Source: Schizophyllum amplum (lineage: Eukaryota; Basidiomycota; Agaricomycetes; Agaricales; Schizophyllaceae). From it: a DNA stretch of 64,000 bases. The stretch is from contig VDMD01000020.1 in the NCBI GenBank assembly GCA_007026445.1, positions 124,001 through 188,000 on the forward strand, written 5' to 3'. Position 1 is the first letter of the stretch; each line of letters opens with the position of its first letter. Below are positions 48,711 through 63,278 of this stretch, piece after piece. Made by a program: the position numbers and the translations under genes. The notes under the pieces are model-generated. The model had not been told where the DNA came from. It worked only from the letters and a program-made list of their open reading frames with translations, and did no database searches.

Positions 48711-49605
48711 TTTGCAAGCGCCGAACAAGCGCCGGGGAAGCGTGACAAAACGCGCGCCTGCCGGAGGCGTGGGAACGTCCTTCCATGTTCTATGTCAATG
48801 GGCACTGGCCGCAGTGGCAGTCTTTGAGTCTTCCTCCTTCGTTTTCCTCCTTCTCCTTCCCTTGCCCCTTGCTTCATTTCTCGTGACACCTTGCCCTGTA
48901 TGAGACCTTTTCTGGGTCACCCTCGCATCCGGTCGCCAAGCTGCTTGCATACGACGACTTCGAACTTCCCGTTTAACTCGTCGTGCTAATTACGGTCCCT
49001 CTGCTCATGATATATCGCTCGTCTTGTCTCTCTCCTCATCGTGTCCACAAGGTAAGTACGATGCGGGCAAACTCGTAATTGGCGTATGCCCCCTGGCCCT
49101 CGAGATGGGATTCAGCGAGCTTGACCGCACTACTTAGAGGCTCGCTCTATTCGCGCATTCTTTCGACGATGCTACGGCCGCGCGTGATCACAGGTCGGCA
49201 ATACAGTCGCAGAAATGGCGCTTCCGGGGTTCTTGTCCTCGAAGGATCCTCGGGAAGGCCACAAATCCAGGACACCATCCTCTATGCACGGTCGACCTCC
49301 CACTATCCCCAACACCTGACATGGATGTTCTTCCAAGGTTTTGCGCCTGGACTACGGCACTGCTATATGCTACGCACTTCCTCGCCAAAGGCTTTGGACT
49401 TCCGAGCCTGGAGAAACGTCTTCCCCAGGATACTCCGGCATTCAGCTCCCCCAGTTCATCGAAGACTGGAGGGCGCATCCATCAGCTCGGCGTCGGTGTA
49501 TCTCGATGACCCCGCATTCCCTCTGTTTGACTGTCCAGCTGTATATATGCAACGGACGTGTAGAGGAGATGCGCAATTTCGAGCTTGCCCGTGCTTGCTT
49601 TCGAC
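48711..49605. promoter_or_regulatory. Divergent upstream region of the mitochondrial-type gene and the AA9 gene
   Basis: These 895 bp separate the two divergent starts. A TATATAT box lies at 49542-49548, about 58 bp before the AA9 ATG, consistent with an inducible promoter. An open frame crosses much of the region but has no domain or plausible composition, so I do not call a gene. Confidence 0.5.
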
Positions 49606-50739
49606 ATGGTTAAACTTGCTTCCTTCGCGATCCTCGGCTCGCTCATCGCCACAGCGACTGCCCACACGCGCGTGTGGGGAGTGTATGTCAACGGCGAATA
49701 TCAAGGCGACGGCGCCAGCCAATACGTGCGTCGAACTGCGAATTTCGTGGTTCCGAGTCTCGTGGCTCAAGATTTGTGCATTTGCAGGTTCGTTCGCCGC
49801 CGACGAATAATCCTGTGAGTAGAGAAGCGATGCAGAGGCGACGAGGCTGAGCTCGCGCTGTAGATCAAGGATTTGACGTCGTCGAGCATGATGTGCAATG
49901 TGAACAATGCCGGTACGCCTATGTCCCATGCGAAATTGGCGATACGCGCCCTGCTGATGATCCCTCCAGCGGTCTCTAAGCGTGTCTCTGTCGCTGGCGG
50001 GGACGAGCTCACCTTCGAGTGGTACCACAACTAGTGCGTGGGGTACACAACTACTGCTCACGCTGACGGTGCTTTGACCCCTAGCCGCAACGACGACATC
50101 ATAGCCAGTTCACACCATGGTCCTAGTGCGTACTGGCGGCCCACGGGAGTACGGCACCTGCTGACGGATTGCGCTCTATAGTCCAGGTGTACATGAGCGG
50201 CGACGACGGCGCGACGTGGACGAAGATCTTCTCGGATTCGTACGACACCTCGAGCTCGACCTGGGCCGTCGACCGCCTCCTTACCTCTGCGGGCAAGCAC
50301 AGCGTGATCATCCCCGACGTCCCTGCTGGCAATTACCTTCTCCGCGGTTCGTCTGTCTCTTCCACGCATCGGCCTTCCACCTGATCGCTGACATGCTCCT
50401 CCTCACCCACTGCGTCTTCCTCACGCCACCGCACATCACCCTCCTCATCCGCCGCCCTCCTCATCCACAGCCGAGATCCTTGCGCTTCACGAGGCCGACG
50501 TCACCTACACCTCCAACCCCATCCGCGGCGCGCAGAACTACCCGAGCTGCACGCAGATCACTGTCACGAGCAACGGCGCGGACGCGCTGCCCGCCAACGG
50601 GGTCAAGTTCCCGGGCGCGTACACGGACAGCTCACCGGGGATCGTCTTCAATGTGTGGCCGCCCTATGGCCCCGATCCCGCAACGTATGTCGCGCCGGGG
50701 CCGGCGGTGTGGGACAAGGCGCCTGGCGGGAGCATCTGA
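49606..50739 (+). CDS. AA9 lytic polysaccharide monooxygenase (formerly GH61), secreted
   Basis: [19 protein letters not shown] is a signal peptide cleaved before His20, the N-terminal copper ligand ([17 protein letters not shown]). After splicing, the protein shows [35 protein letters not shown], the second copper His in SHHGPVQVYM, the second-sphere His in EILALHEA, and GAQNYPSC with the Gln and axial Tyr of the active site. [18 protein letters not shown] and [15 protein letters not shown] complete the domain; no CBM1 or GPI signal follows. The enzyme would cleave cellulose or related glucans oxidatively outside the cell. There is a loop of about ten residues between the ALH and GAQNY blocks. 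At least four introns interrupt the gene. Confidence 0.92.
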
Positions 50740-51968
50740 GGCGGGGTGGTCCGCGTCAAAGGATACAGAAGCCGAAGCTTGAGGGGCGGCCTGGGGTCGT
50801 GATAAGCTTGTGAAGTTTGGCATGGGGTACGTACGAGGCAAGGTCCATCTATCATCGATTGTTCTTCCAAGCGCTGCCAGTGCGTTGTTAGTCACGATGG
50901 TGAACGAAAGTTTGTTGCGGGAGACCGCGATGGTGATCCAGCGCAGGCCTAGCGCGCGTCCAGTGTCGCCTACACGCTGGCGGCCGGTGGCGTAAGCATC
51001 TGCGGATCGCACCTATTAGTAGTAGTATCAGAGATTGAGCAGACGCAGAGCAGATGAGCCCTGGATGAGCGCGCGATAGGCGGGTCACTCTGGTCCATTG
51101 CCTTCCCGTTCCGTCAATGGCAAGCCAACGCTGGTCATGTACTTGATCTCCTTAACTTTCGAAAGCTCGGAGCGCTCACAGTGAACGCGTAGGGCATATG
51201 ATGGTTGCAGCACGATGCAGTCTGCGCCGGTTGACCCCCGCCCGAATATATCGCTTGGCGATGTTTCCGCTCAGCGCCAACGCTGAGAGCTCTCAGCTCT
51301 GGCCGCAGCATGTGTAGATATGGCGTATCCTGTCTTGCGAACGCAGCGCGTGTGAGTCGGGGCGTCGTCGGTTAAGTACTGCGTGTCAAAGCAGACAGCA
51401 TCGTCATCATCTAGAATTATGGCATGCTGATACTTGGTAGAGACGGGCGCCTCTTCAGCGCATGCTTGCTTGAAGTGCTTGAGGAAGTCCCAAGGCAATT
51501 GAAAGTGATGCGCCCAAGGTGGCGGTGGTGATGGATTGTCGCGAAGCCCTGCACCGATCGTAATCGGTGTATTCAAACTTCAAAAGTCAAGCAGAAGTCA
51601 AGAGCGCGCGACGCTCAATTGACAACGTTCACGAGAGTTGGAGCAAGAAAGCGCACAAAACCGGCGGCTAGCTCTCGGACCGCTGTTCCGGACCCAAAAT
51701 GTGTCCAGAAAAGGCAGCTTCACGATCGTAACACTGCCCATCGCGGCGAACTTACCTGAGTCCATCTCCGATAGACAACCTGTTGTGTCGCAGGAGGCCG
51801 CTCCAGTCGCAGGGATGGTAACATGCGTTGATGGACCTGACGCGCAGGCGGCTCATGGACATGAGGCGCTCCTGGGCGTGATAAGTGTTCCCTCTTCCTG
51901 ACGCCGACGTTGTCGTTCCCTCTTTCCCGGCGTCGTGTTCCTTCGAGTCCCCGGCGCAGCGTTCTCTC
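50740..51968. other. Intergenic region after the AA9 gene
   Basis: About 1.2 kb holding the AA9 3' region and the promoter of the seven-transmembrane-type gene. A minus-strand open frame (51271-51576) lacks an ATG and a recognisable domain, so it is not called. No repeat or RNA gene is seen. Confidence 0.4.
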
Positions 51969-53305
51969 ATGGCTCTCGATGTGAAGTCCGCGCACCTTAC
52001 CGCAATCGTCATACAGTGCCTGTTGTATGGCGTGTCAGTCCCGCTCTTTGTGGCGACGATATGGGCGCTGCGCGGGTTGAAGTACGCGGGCAGGCTGTGG
52101 TATCCGGTGACGTGCGCGCTCTTCGCGCTCAGTACGATGGTGAGTGAGCCGCGAAGGGGCCTCCTGGGAGGAGAACCATTGTGAAAGGAGAGAGAGGAGA
52201 CTGACTGAGCGAAACAGCACGTCGTGGTCGATGCGCGGCATATCTTCATCGGTTTCATCGAGCGGTTCGATGTCGCGGACGAGTACTTCGCCGCGATTGT
52301 CAGAGAGACGACCAAGAACGCGATCTACTTGGTAGAGACTATGACTGCGGACGCCATCTTGGTGCGTGGGCCTATTCACATGTGGAGACCCCATGCTCAA
52401 TAAATATATAGATTTATAGGTGCTATATGGTCTATCAGCGCTGGGAGGCCATAGCTCTTCCTGCCTTATGTTGGCTGACGACAGCCAGTAAGCAGCGCTC
52501 CCCTCTCCTTTTCTCTTGCGGCACTGACGCGTCTCTACAGTCGACGGGCCGCTCGCTGTCTTCGCCATGGACCAACATTCGAGAGGAATTCAGAGCACCT
52601 TCGCAATGCAGTCCAGGAATTGGGTGGTCTCCTTCTACGCGACTGCCTTCTGCACAAACATCATCTCCACGAGTAGGTCTTTCTGTCCTTCCAAGTACGC
52701 TGGAGATGCTCATACGGCGACCCAGGCATCCTTGCATGGAAGCTATGGAGTTACCATTGCAAGTCTTGTCGCATCAACGCTTCCTTACCTAGCGGACAGT
52801 CAGCGCTGGGCCCCATCTTCCTGACCGTCGTCGAGTGCGGTGCGATATACTCTACCGCGCTCATCGTCATGGTGGTCGTCTTCGCCACCGCGACGGACGC
52901 ACAGTACGTCGTGTACTGTCATGGTATCCGTACGTCTTCTCCCCTCCTTACGTATGTAGATGCGTCTAACATCCCACAGACTGCCAGGTCATCGCCCTCA
53001 CATTCTACATGGTCATCGTACGCGCGGCCATGTCGCGCGTAGGCAAAGAACTGCGCTCCTCCACGGCACACACTCGCTCGCTTAGCGCCATGTCCTTCTC
53101 CCGCGGCCCACCAACCACGAGCATGGCGGGCGGCGGCGGGTACGAGGTGCATATCAACCGCCTCTCCCGCTCCGGAAGAGGCATGTCGCACGACTACGCC
53201 TCGGACTTCCCGGAAGACAAGGACTCCATGCCGGACATGACCTTCGCGGAGAACGACGAGGTTTTGCGGCGGGCGATGATGCGGCAGCCGCAGCTTCAAG
53301 TGTAA
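51969..53305 (+). CDS. Multi-transmembrane (probably seven-helix) orphan protein
   Basis: The start MALDVKSAHLTAIVIQCLLY enters a hydrophobic helix (QCLLYGVSVPLFVATIWALR), followed by RLWYPVTCALFALSTM, then after an intron HVVVDARHIFIGFIERFD, a helix with NAIYLVETMTADAIL, the motif IYRCYMVYQRWEAIALPAL, and later TVVECGAIYSTALIVMVVVF and VIALTFYMVIVRAAMSRVGK. A polar C-terminal tail ends MMRQPQLQV. This pattern (short N-terminus, about seven helices, basic YR-x-Y/W motif after helix 3, cytoplasmic Ser-rich tail) is typical of a large Agaricomycete family of uncharacterised membrane proteins. Some parts of the third and fourth exons are uncertain. Ligand or function is unknown. Confidence 0.68.
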
Positions 53306-53740
53306 TTTATTTTCTACCCTCCACTCCCCTTCAGAGAGGGAGCTTGTAAACTTCTACAGACTATTTATCGCTACGTTACTTGTAGACCTGTCAATGTGTA
53401 TACAGTCAGGAGCTTTTGCTATGGACCACAAATGGACCATTGGCATGATTATCCGTGTCGTGTCACGTGCTCCATCCGCCCGGGACCCACAACAGCCGGA
53501 AGGGGGCTGTTGCAGCGTAAACCTGTTGCCAGCTCGATAGGCAACTCGTGACGCGTGAGCGCGTGAGCAGGTGTTAAAGACAATCCTGTTATCTTGCGCT
53601 GAACTAGAATGTGTCTATCGAGTAGTAAAAGTCCATATGTCGTAAGTTAGTCTAGAGCGTGTCTCGCTGTGTCGCCATCCATCCAAGAATATTCACACTT
53701 CCTCCGTTGTCCATTCCTGCTTTCGTTGCTGCTTCCTCTT
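53306..53740. other. Convergent intergenic spacer
   Basis: This 435 bp lies between the stops of the multi-transmembrane gene (plus) and MPK1 (minus) and contains their 3' ends. A CACGTG lies near 53464. No gene is seen. Confidence 0.4.
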
Positions 53741-56601
<2,861 letters not shown>

Positions 56602-57361
56602 ATTGTCCTGCGCGCTTTTACTGAGAATCGCTCTGGAGCTTCTCCAGCTTAATAGCCAGCCAAAGAGATACGATGAAATGCTGGCGACGATCTCCCGAGT
56701 GTAGACGGCGACAGGGTGAGTGGACGAAGGAAAGAGTCAGAAATTGGTTCCGCGCTACTCGCGATTGACGCGCGCGTCATCAGCTGATCGGCCCGACACT
56801 GCCGCACGTCACGCGGACCGTATGTTCAACTTCAACCTCAACGTCAAAGTCAATCGCAGTCGATCTGATGGGCCTCTCCAGAGCCTCCCTTGAGCGCCAC
56901 GAAACATGCATACAATGCATCTGGTACCCGCCATTCAAGACCGCATCGAGCCTATAATACAGTGTTGTACGGTCCCATACAGCTGCTGTGCGAACGAGGC
57001 AGTAGGCCCAGTCAGTGATAGAAGCGATAGGCCCCGCAAGCGACTATGTAGCTAAGCCCAACCGGATCACGTAGCCTGATCCGGGCAATTAGACTGGAGA
57101 GAACCAAGAGAAAGAATGCACGACAATAGATGACGGCAGGACAGGCTGGTGCTGCAGCAAGACAAACGAAGATGAGAGTGACGTGACATAAGGAAAGAGA
57201 CGAGGGCACTGCACATGTCAAGAATCGAGAGGACCGCAAGGGAGCGAAGGCGCTGCGAACGAACGGGTATGTACAAGGGGAAACAAGCATCGACACAACA
57301 CCAACACGGATTAAATAGGCAGTCCGACGTCCGACGAACGAGTTCACTCATCGCGCAGGCC
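56602..57361. other. MPK1 promoter region and UBC2 3' region
   Basis: These 760 bp lie between two minus-strand genes. A TTCAACTT element followed by TTCAACCTCAACG lies at 56825-56843, about 224 bp upstream of the MPK1 start. The part near 57000-57360 should be the UBC2 3' untranslated region. No gene is seen. Confidence 0.45.
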
Positions 57362-59680
57362 TCACCGCGGCGGGAACGCGCTCGACATCGGCGATATTTG
57401 CATATGCGACGGCGCGTCCTCAATCGGGATCGTCTGCTGCTGTGCGCTGGTCGTATTCGCCGTAGGGCCCCCCACCCCCGGCGTCGCCGGCGTTGCCGCC
57501 TTCCCAATATACCAGCTCGGCACCCACCCCCGATCGCCGCTCTCCTCCTTCACCGCATACGACCAATGGTTGTACCGCTTGAACACCCGCAGCGCGTCGT
57601 CCTTCGCCAAGTCGAGCTCCTCGTCGCCCTTCTTCGCGTAGTCCATTAGCGCCACGCCGGGGAAGCTCGTCGAGATGATGGACAGCGGGAGGATGGGCGT
57701 GCGCTGCTGCACGCGGGAGGGCGTGGGCGGCGGGGAGCCGGCGTTCGAGCCGGTCGCAGCGGTAGCTTCGGCAATGGCGGAGGCGACGGGGACGTTGGTC
57801 TCCAGGAGGCAGCCAGCGGGTACCCAGCCCTGCTTAGAGACGTCGGGGTCGATGACGCCGGAGCCTGTCGGATCGCGCTGCACAACCCACCACCCACGCG
57901 AGCGGGAAAGTATGACAAACGTATCGCCTCTGCAAAGCTAATCAGTAACTGGCTTGAAGAAGAGGAAACCATACTTACACTACCACATCAAACTCATCGT
58001 CCTGCTCCGCCATGTACGGGTAGATAGCCACCGCGTACGAAACATCGCGCGACGAAGCCGGCGGCATCTCCCGCCCACTCGTACTCCCCGACCCCTGACC
58101 ATCCGCCGTCCCCGGGGGACTGCGCCCGCCTGTCGACGACGCCTTCCCGTTATGAGACCCCAGGCTCGACCCTGACACATCCTCCGAGCTCACATTCAAC
58201 CGTGGTCCGACCTCCGTGTTCGGCGACACGCCCCCCTCCGACGGCCATGCCCCCAGCGCCGCGCTCGTGCCTGTCAGCGGCGCCTGTGGCGTCGACAGAT
58301 CATGGACTTCGAGTTTTGGCGGCCGGTGCCGTGTTACCGGCGTCTTGCTTGCCGACGAGCCTGCTTGCGCGCCGGTGCCATTTGGTGCAGCTAGGGCGCC
58401 GGTGGACTCGGTGATGGTTGACGACGCCTTGCGCGCGGCGTGCTTCTGCTGCGCGACAGCGATGGGGGAGCGGATGTCTTTGATGTGCTTGAGCATAAAC
58501 ACCGGGTTCTTCTTCGCGTCTTTGAGCTTCTGGAAGAGCAGCAGCGGCTTCTCGTCGTAGCTCAGACAGCGTTCAATGCGGTTTCCTGGTAGTGCTGTTA
58601 GACCCTTCGAGCACAAGGGGCTCGTGGTACGAACGCACCTGGACTACCATAACATATGAACATGGCGTAGTTCTGCCAGTTATCGTTGTTGATGCGGTAC
58701 TTCTTGAGCGCCGCCGGCAGCACCTTCCACGTCGGATCCTCCAAGCTGACCTTGAAACTCTTCAGGTTGTCCGAGCTGTCTTGCCGCGTGGGCCGTGGGG
58801 CAACGACGGGATCCGGTGGCGGGGCGCTCGAAGTCGACGCGACGGCAGAGGGGCGGACAGACTGATTATTCGGAGGTGGCGGAGAAGGTTGCGTATTCGG
58901 CGGGCTATGTGAGTAGGCGGGTGAGACCTCGCGATCGAGTTGTGGGGAGGGGTGGGGAGATTCGAGGGACGCTCCAGGTGTCATATGGCCGATCTTGACG
59001 GAAAGGCCTCTTCTGGGAGAAGCGTTGCCATCGTCCTTGAGTTGAAGTGTGAGTACGGTGGGCCAGCGTGATAGCAAATCACCCACTGGTCGTGCGTATA
59101 GTGAATGTCGGAGCGCGTCGAAGTCAGATTGGAATGAGTGCAGCTCCGCGCGGACCGTCTTGTTCTCTTCGTAAAGCTTTTCCAACCTTTCCCCTGTGCC
59201 AGCGTCAGCTCATATACAAGGACAAGTGAGGCACTGCGCACCTTGTTCCTTGATGATCTTGTGGAGCTTCTCCACTGTCATGTTCTCTCCCCGTTCCGCG
59301 ACCTCAGCTGTATGGGTGGCCAGTCAGCCTAGTACTGCTGGTTCAGGAGCAATACTAACACGGTGGCACGTAGTCCTCAGGCTCCAAGGGGACATTGTGG
59401 GCAATTTTGAGCATGTAGATTGCCTTCAGTATCGCGAGCCGCTGGCCGATGGTGGCCACGCCAACCGCCTTCAGCGCCTCGGGGTCCAGCATACACAGCA
59501 CATCACCAGTAATGTTGTTCTCTGAACACATTTCATTGAGCACTATAATCTCCCGCAAGACCACTGCGGCGCACCTCTGATCTGGGTCTCGTACTGAGGA
59601 TAGCCGAGGGACTTCAGCCATGCCTGCACGTCGGTCTCATCCCAGTCAAGAATGTGGCGGTCACTGTCTGCGCCATCCAT
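57362..59680 (-). CDS. UBC2: Ste50/Ubc2-type MAPK adaptor: SAM, RA and two SH3 domains
   Basis: The start MDGADSDRHILDWDETDVQA opens a SAM domain (AWLKSLGYPQYETQIRENN after splicing, TGDVLCMLDPEALKAVGV, RLAILKAIYMLKIAH). A coiled coil (MEKLYEENKTVRAELHSF) and Pro-rich linker lead to a Ras-association domain (FKVSLEDPTWKVLPAALKKY, NWQNYAMFICY, ERCLSYDEKPLLLFQKLKD). SH3-1 reads VAIYPYMAEQDDEFDVVV...RGWWVVQRD and GWVPAGCLLE; SH3-2 reads GVALMDYAKKGDEELDLAKD...WVPSWYIGKA. In yeast, Ste50 links the Ste11 MAPKKK to upstream activators; the two C-terminal SH3 domains are a basidiomycete feature known from Ustilago Ubc2. It lies next to MPK1, although Ubc2 is classically tied to the mating/pheromone cascade. 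The protein ends MQISPMSSAFPPR. Confidence 0.92.
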
Positions 59681-60676
59681 GATGTGTCTTGCCGTCGTCC
59701 GCGGCGGCGGCGACAGTGAGTGAGGGTAGAGAGCGAGATGACGGTGCAGTCCAGACGGTCGACGTTGAATTCGCCGTCAGAAATTCCACGTGAGCATTGC
59801 CGCCGGCATTCAAACCTTTTCGGTCCGAGCTCTCGCGTGGACGGTGGCGTTGATCCTGTCCCTTTCCTTTGTTCTCAAGACTTGCTCAAGACCAACCATT
59901 CTTCAGCCCGCATTCTTTTCTCTATTCATTGTGCATATCATGCAAGATGCTCTTGCTCAGCTCTCCCGCGTCAGAGATAACTAATCATCAAACACTTTAA
60001 GGCAGAAAGAGGGTGGGGCGCCCTTCCTCAAAATTTCCAGTTCAGGCTTCTCCCAGCCTTGTGTGTCCCGGAGCACGGAGAGACCGACTGCTTAGACTCT
60101 CAGTATATATCCAGAGAACGGAGATTAGTTTTGTACAGCTTCGCTGCTTGAGAACCTCTTTCATCTCCGCCGATACTCGAGGAGTCGGCCCTCCTTGATT
60201 CCTGTAGGTTGTTCACTTCCACATGTCAAGTCAGTGCAGAGCACAGTAAGATCATGGTGTCGTCAGCTATGCAGACTGTAGGGCAAGTTAAAGTCGCCCG
60301 AAGCAGTCGTAAAGTCCCAAAGCGACCAAATATTTACATGGGCGGCTCGCGAATTCCGGTGAATTTTACACCTCCGCTCCCGGGAACTTTCCCCTTGCGA
60401 ATTTCCCTGAGGTCCAGGATGCCCGGGGCCCCAATACCGTTTCTCCCGCACTGCATGAGCCTCAACAGCCAAGTACTGCTTGCGCTTCCTGTACGCTCCC
60501 TTCTCCACTCCCTCTCTACTGCAGATGTTTACTGGCACACGGCTCCGCGTGCTTCGCTCCGGCGGGCGCTCCGTCGCGCCATTCAGGCCCGAACAGGCGC
60601 CATGATGCGTCAGATAACACCAGTACCCACGGGCGTATATAGAGTGGGCTAGCCCTGCTCCCTGTCTCCTACAGCC
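59681..60676. promoter_or_regulatory. Divergent upstream region of UBC2 and the MFS transporter
   Basis: About 1 kb between divergent starts. A TATATAG box at 60636-60642 lies 35 bp before the transporter ATG. No TATA box is obvious on the UBC2 side. No open frame in between has a recognisable domain. Confidence 0.5.
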
Positions 60677-63111
60677 ATGGACGCGACGACGGGGAACTCA
60701 CCTGCGCCAGTGCTTGACCACGACAAGAAGGACTCCGCGAGCCTGAAAGCCGATGCATCGAACGACGACTCCGCTTCCGTCGAGGTCAACTCGGCGGCGG
60801 ACGATGTCTTCGGCGGGGACACGATCGACCCGGTTTACCTCGCGAAGGCGCACCTGCTGAACCGCGCGCTGCAAGACATCGGCATGGGCCGCTACAACTG
60901 GTGGGTCTTCGTGGTGACTGGGTTCGGGTGGCTTGCGTGAGTACTTCCTCGTTTCATTTTCAACGAGAACTTGGAGTACTGACTATATCGCATGCGTCCC
61001 GCAGAGACAACCTCTGGCCGGTTAGTGCGATGTCGTGCGGCAGCACGAGACGAGATCGAGTTGCTGAGGCTGTGTATGCTGTAGATCGTCACAGGTCTGA
61101 TCCTCACACCAGTTGTGAACGAGTTCGTCTTCGACGGACCGTTCTTGAAGCTCGCGCAGAATATCGGGCTGCTCGTGGGTGCCGTGTTCTGGGGGGTGGG
61201 CGCGGATATATGGGGGAGGAGGTGAGTTTGGCTGACATCTTCATCATGTGTACATAGTGCCGGTCTCGCCTCCATAAAAGGGCCGAAACTCACCAAATCA
61301 CTAACCCACAGAGTATCCTTCAACATCACCCTCTTCATCACCGGCGCCTTCGCACTCGCAGCCGGAGGGTCGCCGAACTACGTCACGCTGTGTGCATTGA
61401 CTGCCGTATGGTCAGTCGGCGTGGGTGGCAACTTGCCTGTGGACTCGGCGATCTTCCTCGGTGAGTGTCCTTTCGACTGATAACACGCGCCACCCCAAGT
61501 CCGTGCAGTGGTGTCCACCCCAATCTGAGTGTATTGAACTCTCTTCCAGAATTCGTCCCCGCCTCGCACCAGTACCTGCTCACCGTGCTCTCCATATGGT
61601 GGGCGTTCGGCCAGCTGCTCGGGTCCCTTGTACGCAATCACAGCCACTACTGGCTTACTCCTCGGCTAACCTTAGCCTCTGCCCCTTAGGTCGCCTGGCC
61701 CCTCATCGGGAACTACTCCTGCGAAGTCGCCGACCCGCCCAACTGCCCGCGCGGCGACAACATGGGCTGGCGATACTTCCTCTTCGCCATGGGCGGGCTC
61801 ATGATTCTGCTCTGGGTCGTCCGATTCTTGTTCCCTCTATACGAGAGCCCGAAGTACCTGATGGGAAGAGGGGAGGTGGGTGCTGGTCTTACTGAAATAT
61901 AAAGCGCTCTCTTGCTGACTTTTCTCAAGGACGAAAAGGCGGTCTCCGTCATCCACAAGGTCGCCGCATTCAACGGGAAAACATCCACTCTGAGCATCGA
62001 AGACTTGCGCGCACTAGGCGCGTACGGCGGCTCAGACAAGGTCGCCACCTCTACCCGTCCGACGGCACTGGACACTATTCGTGGACATATCGGGAAGTTC
62101 GGGGGTGCAAGCGTGCGCCCGCTATTCGCCACGCGTAAGCTGGCGTGGTCAACGTCGTTATTGATTGCGCTGTGGGGTGCGTGGGATGTGTATGCCCGTT
62201 ATTGTAAGTATTGACGAAGGTCGTATCATGTAGCGATCATTGGATTGGCGTTCCCGCTGTAAGTGCTCTTTACTTGATGATGGGCGAACTGACTTTGCAA
62301 ATACAGTTACAACTCGTTCGTCACGTACTAGTAAGCTCAAAGATGCGTTGTGGCGACAGTAGAACTGATATCTCTAGCCTTGCGACTCGTGGGGCGACCT
62401 TCGGTGACGGGAGTGTATACATTACCTATCGCAACGTATGTAGCTTGTCGGATCCCCGACATTGAGCTCACCCTTCCTTAGCAAGTCATTTTGAGCGTGC
62501 TCGGCGTACCGGGAGCGCTCCTTGCAGGCTACATGGTCGAGCTCCCATTGCTCGGTCGACGCGGGACGCTCTCTATATCCACCCGTGAGCTTTTGAAAAA
62601 ATGCTGCCCCCCAGACCGCATACTCACTGCGCTCCAGTGCTAACGGGCGTATTTATTCTGGCCTCGACCAGCGCGCGCTCATCCGATGCGCTTCTGGCAT
62701 GGAACTGCCTCTACAGCTTCTTCAGCAACATGGCATGTCACATGCCACACATTAGTCTCCTTCCGCTGACCTTTCCTAAGATGTACGGTGTCCTATACGC
62801 ACTCTCGCCGGAGCTCTTCCCCACCAAGGAGCGAGGCACAGGCAACGCTCTCACAGCCGCTGCGAACCGGGTTTTCGGCATCATGGTGCGCTCCTCATCA
62901 CTTACGTCACGCTCATCGCTACTTGCCTGACGCTCATCGTCACCCATATTTTGTGGCACACCACTCATAACCATCATAGGCCCCTATCATTGCACTCTAC
63001 GCCGACCTGACGACCGCAGTGCCCATATACGTCGCAGGAGCGCTTTTCTTGCTCGCAGGATTCATCGCACTGCTGTTGCCATTCGAGTCGCGCGGGAAGG
63101 CCTCGATCTAA
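60677..63111 (+). CDS. Major facilitator superfamily transporter
   Basis: The acidic N-terminus (MDATTGNSPAPVLDHDKKDS) is cytoplasmic. Helix 1 contains GMGRYNWWVFVVTGFGWLA followed by DNLWP; later come TPVVNEFVFDGPFLKLAQNI, GLLVGAVFWGVGADIWGRR with the MFS G-x3-D-x2-GRR loop motif, FITGAFALAAGGSPNYVTLC, VGGNLPVDSAIFLEFVPASH, WWAFGQLLGSLVAWPLIGNY, then after the central loop AIIGLAFPLYNSFVTYYLAT, LSVLGVPGALLAGYMVELPL-LGRRGTL, SPELFPTKERGTGNALTAAA and YVAGALFLLAGFIALLLPFE. It ends SRGKASI. The ESPKYLMGRGE and PELFPTKERG motifs are typical of the sugar-porter/SVOP-like branch. Substrate cannot be told from sequence. At least nine introns. Confidence 0.88.
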
Positions 63112-63278
63112 AATTTCTGACCTTTGTTTTGTGGGACGGAGACGATCTGTCCATTGCTTTGCTATCTATTTATTGTACACACGGGACAACGAGTTGAGCG
63201 CTGGTCAAAGTCTTCGGCTATCTGCAGAGCACTGACGAGAGTGGCATAAGCCATCGCCGTGCGTGACTGTGTCTACAG

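Noticed and set aside
49079..49810. A 243-codon plus-strand frame upstream of and across the AA9 start
   Set aside because: The composition is not protein-like, it has no domain, and it overlaps the AA9 signal peptide in another frame with a TATA box inside it.
51271..51576. Minus-strand open frame of about 100 codons downstream of the AA9 gene
   Set aside because: It begins without an ATG and has no recognisable domain; evidence is too weak for a gene.
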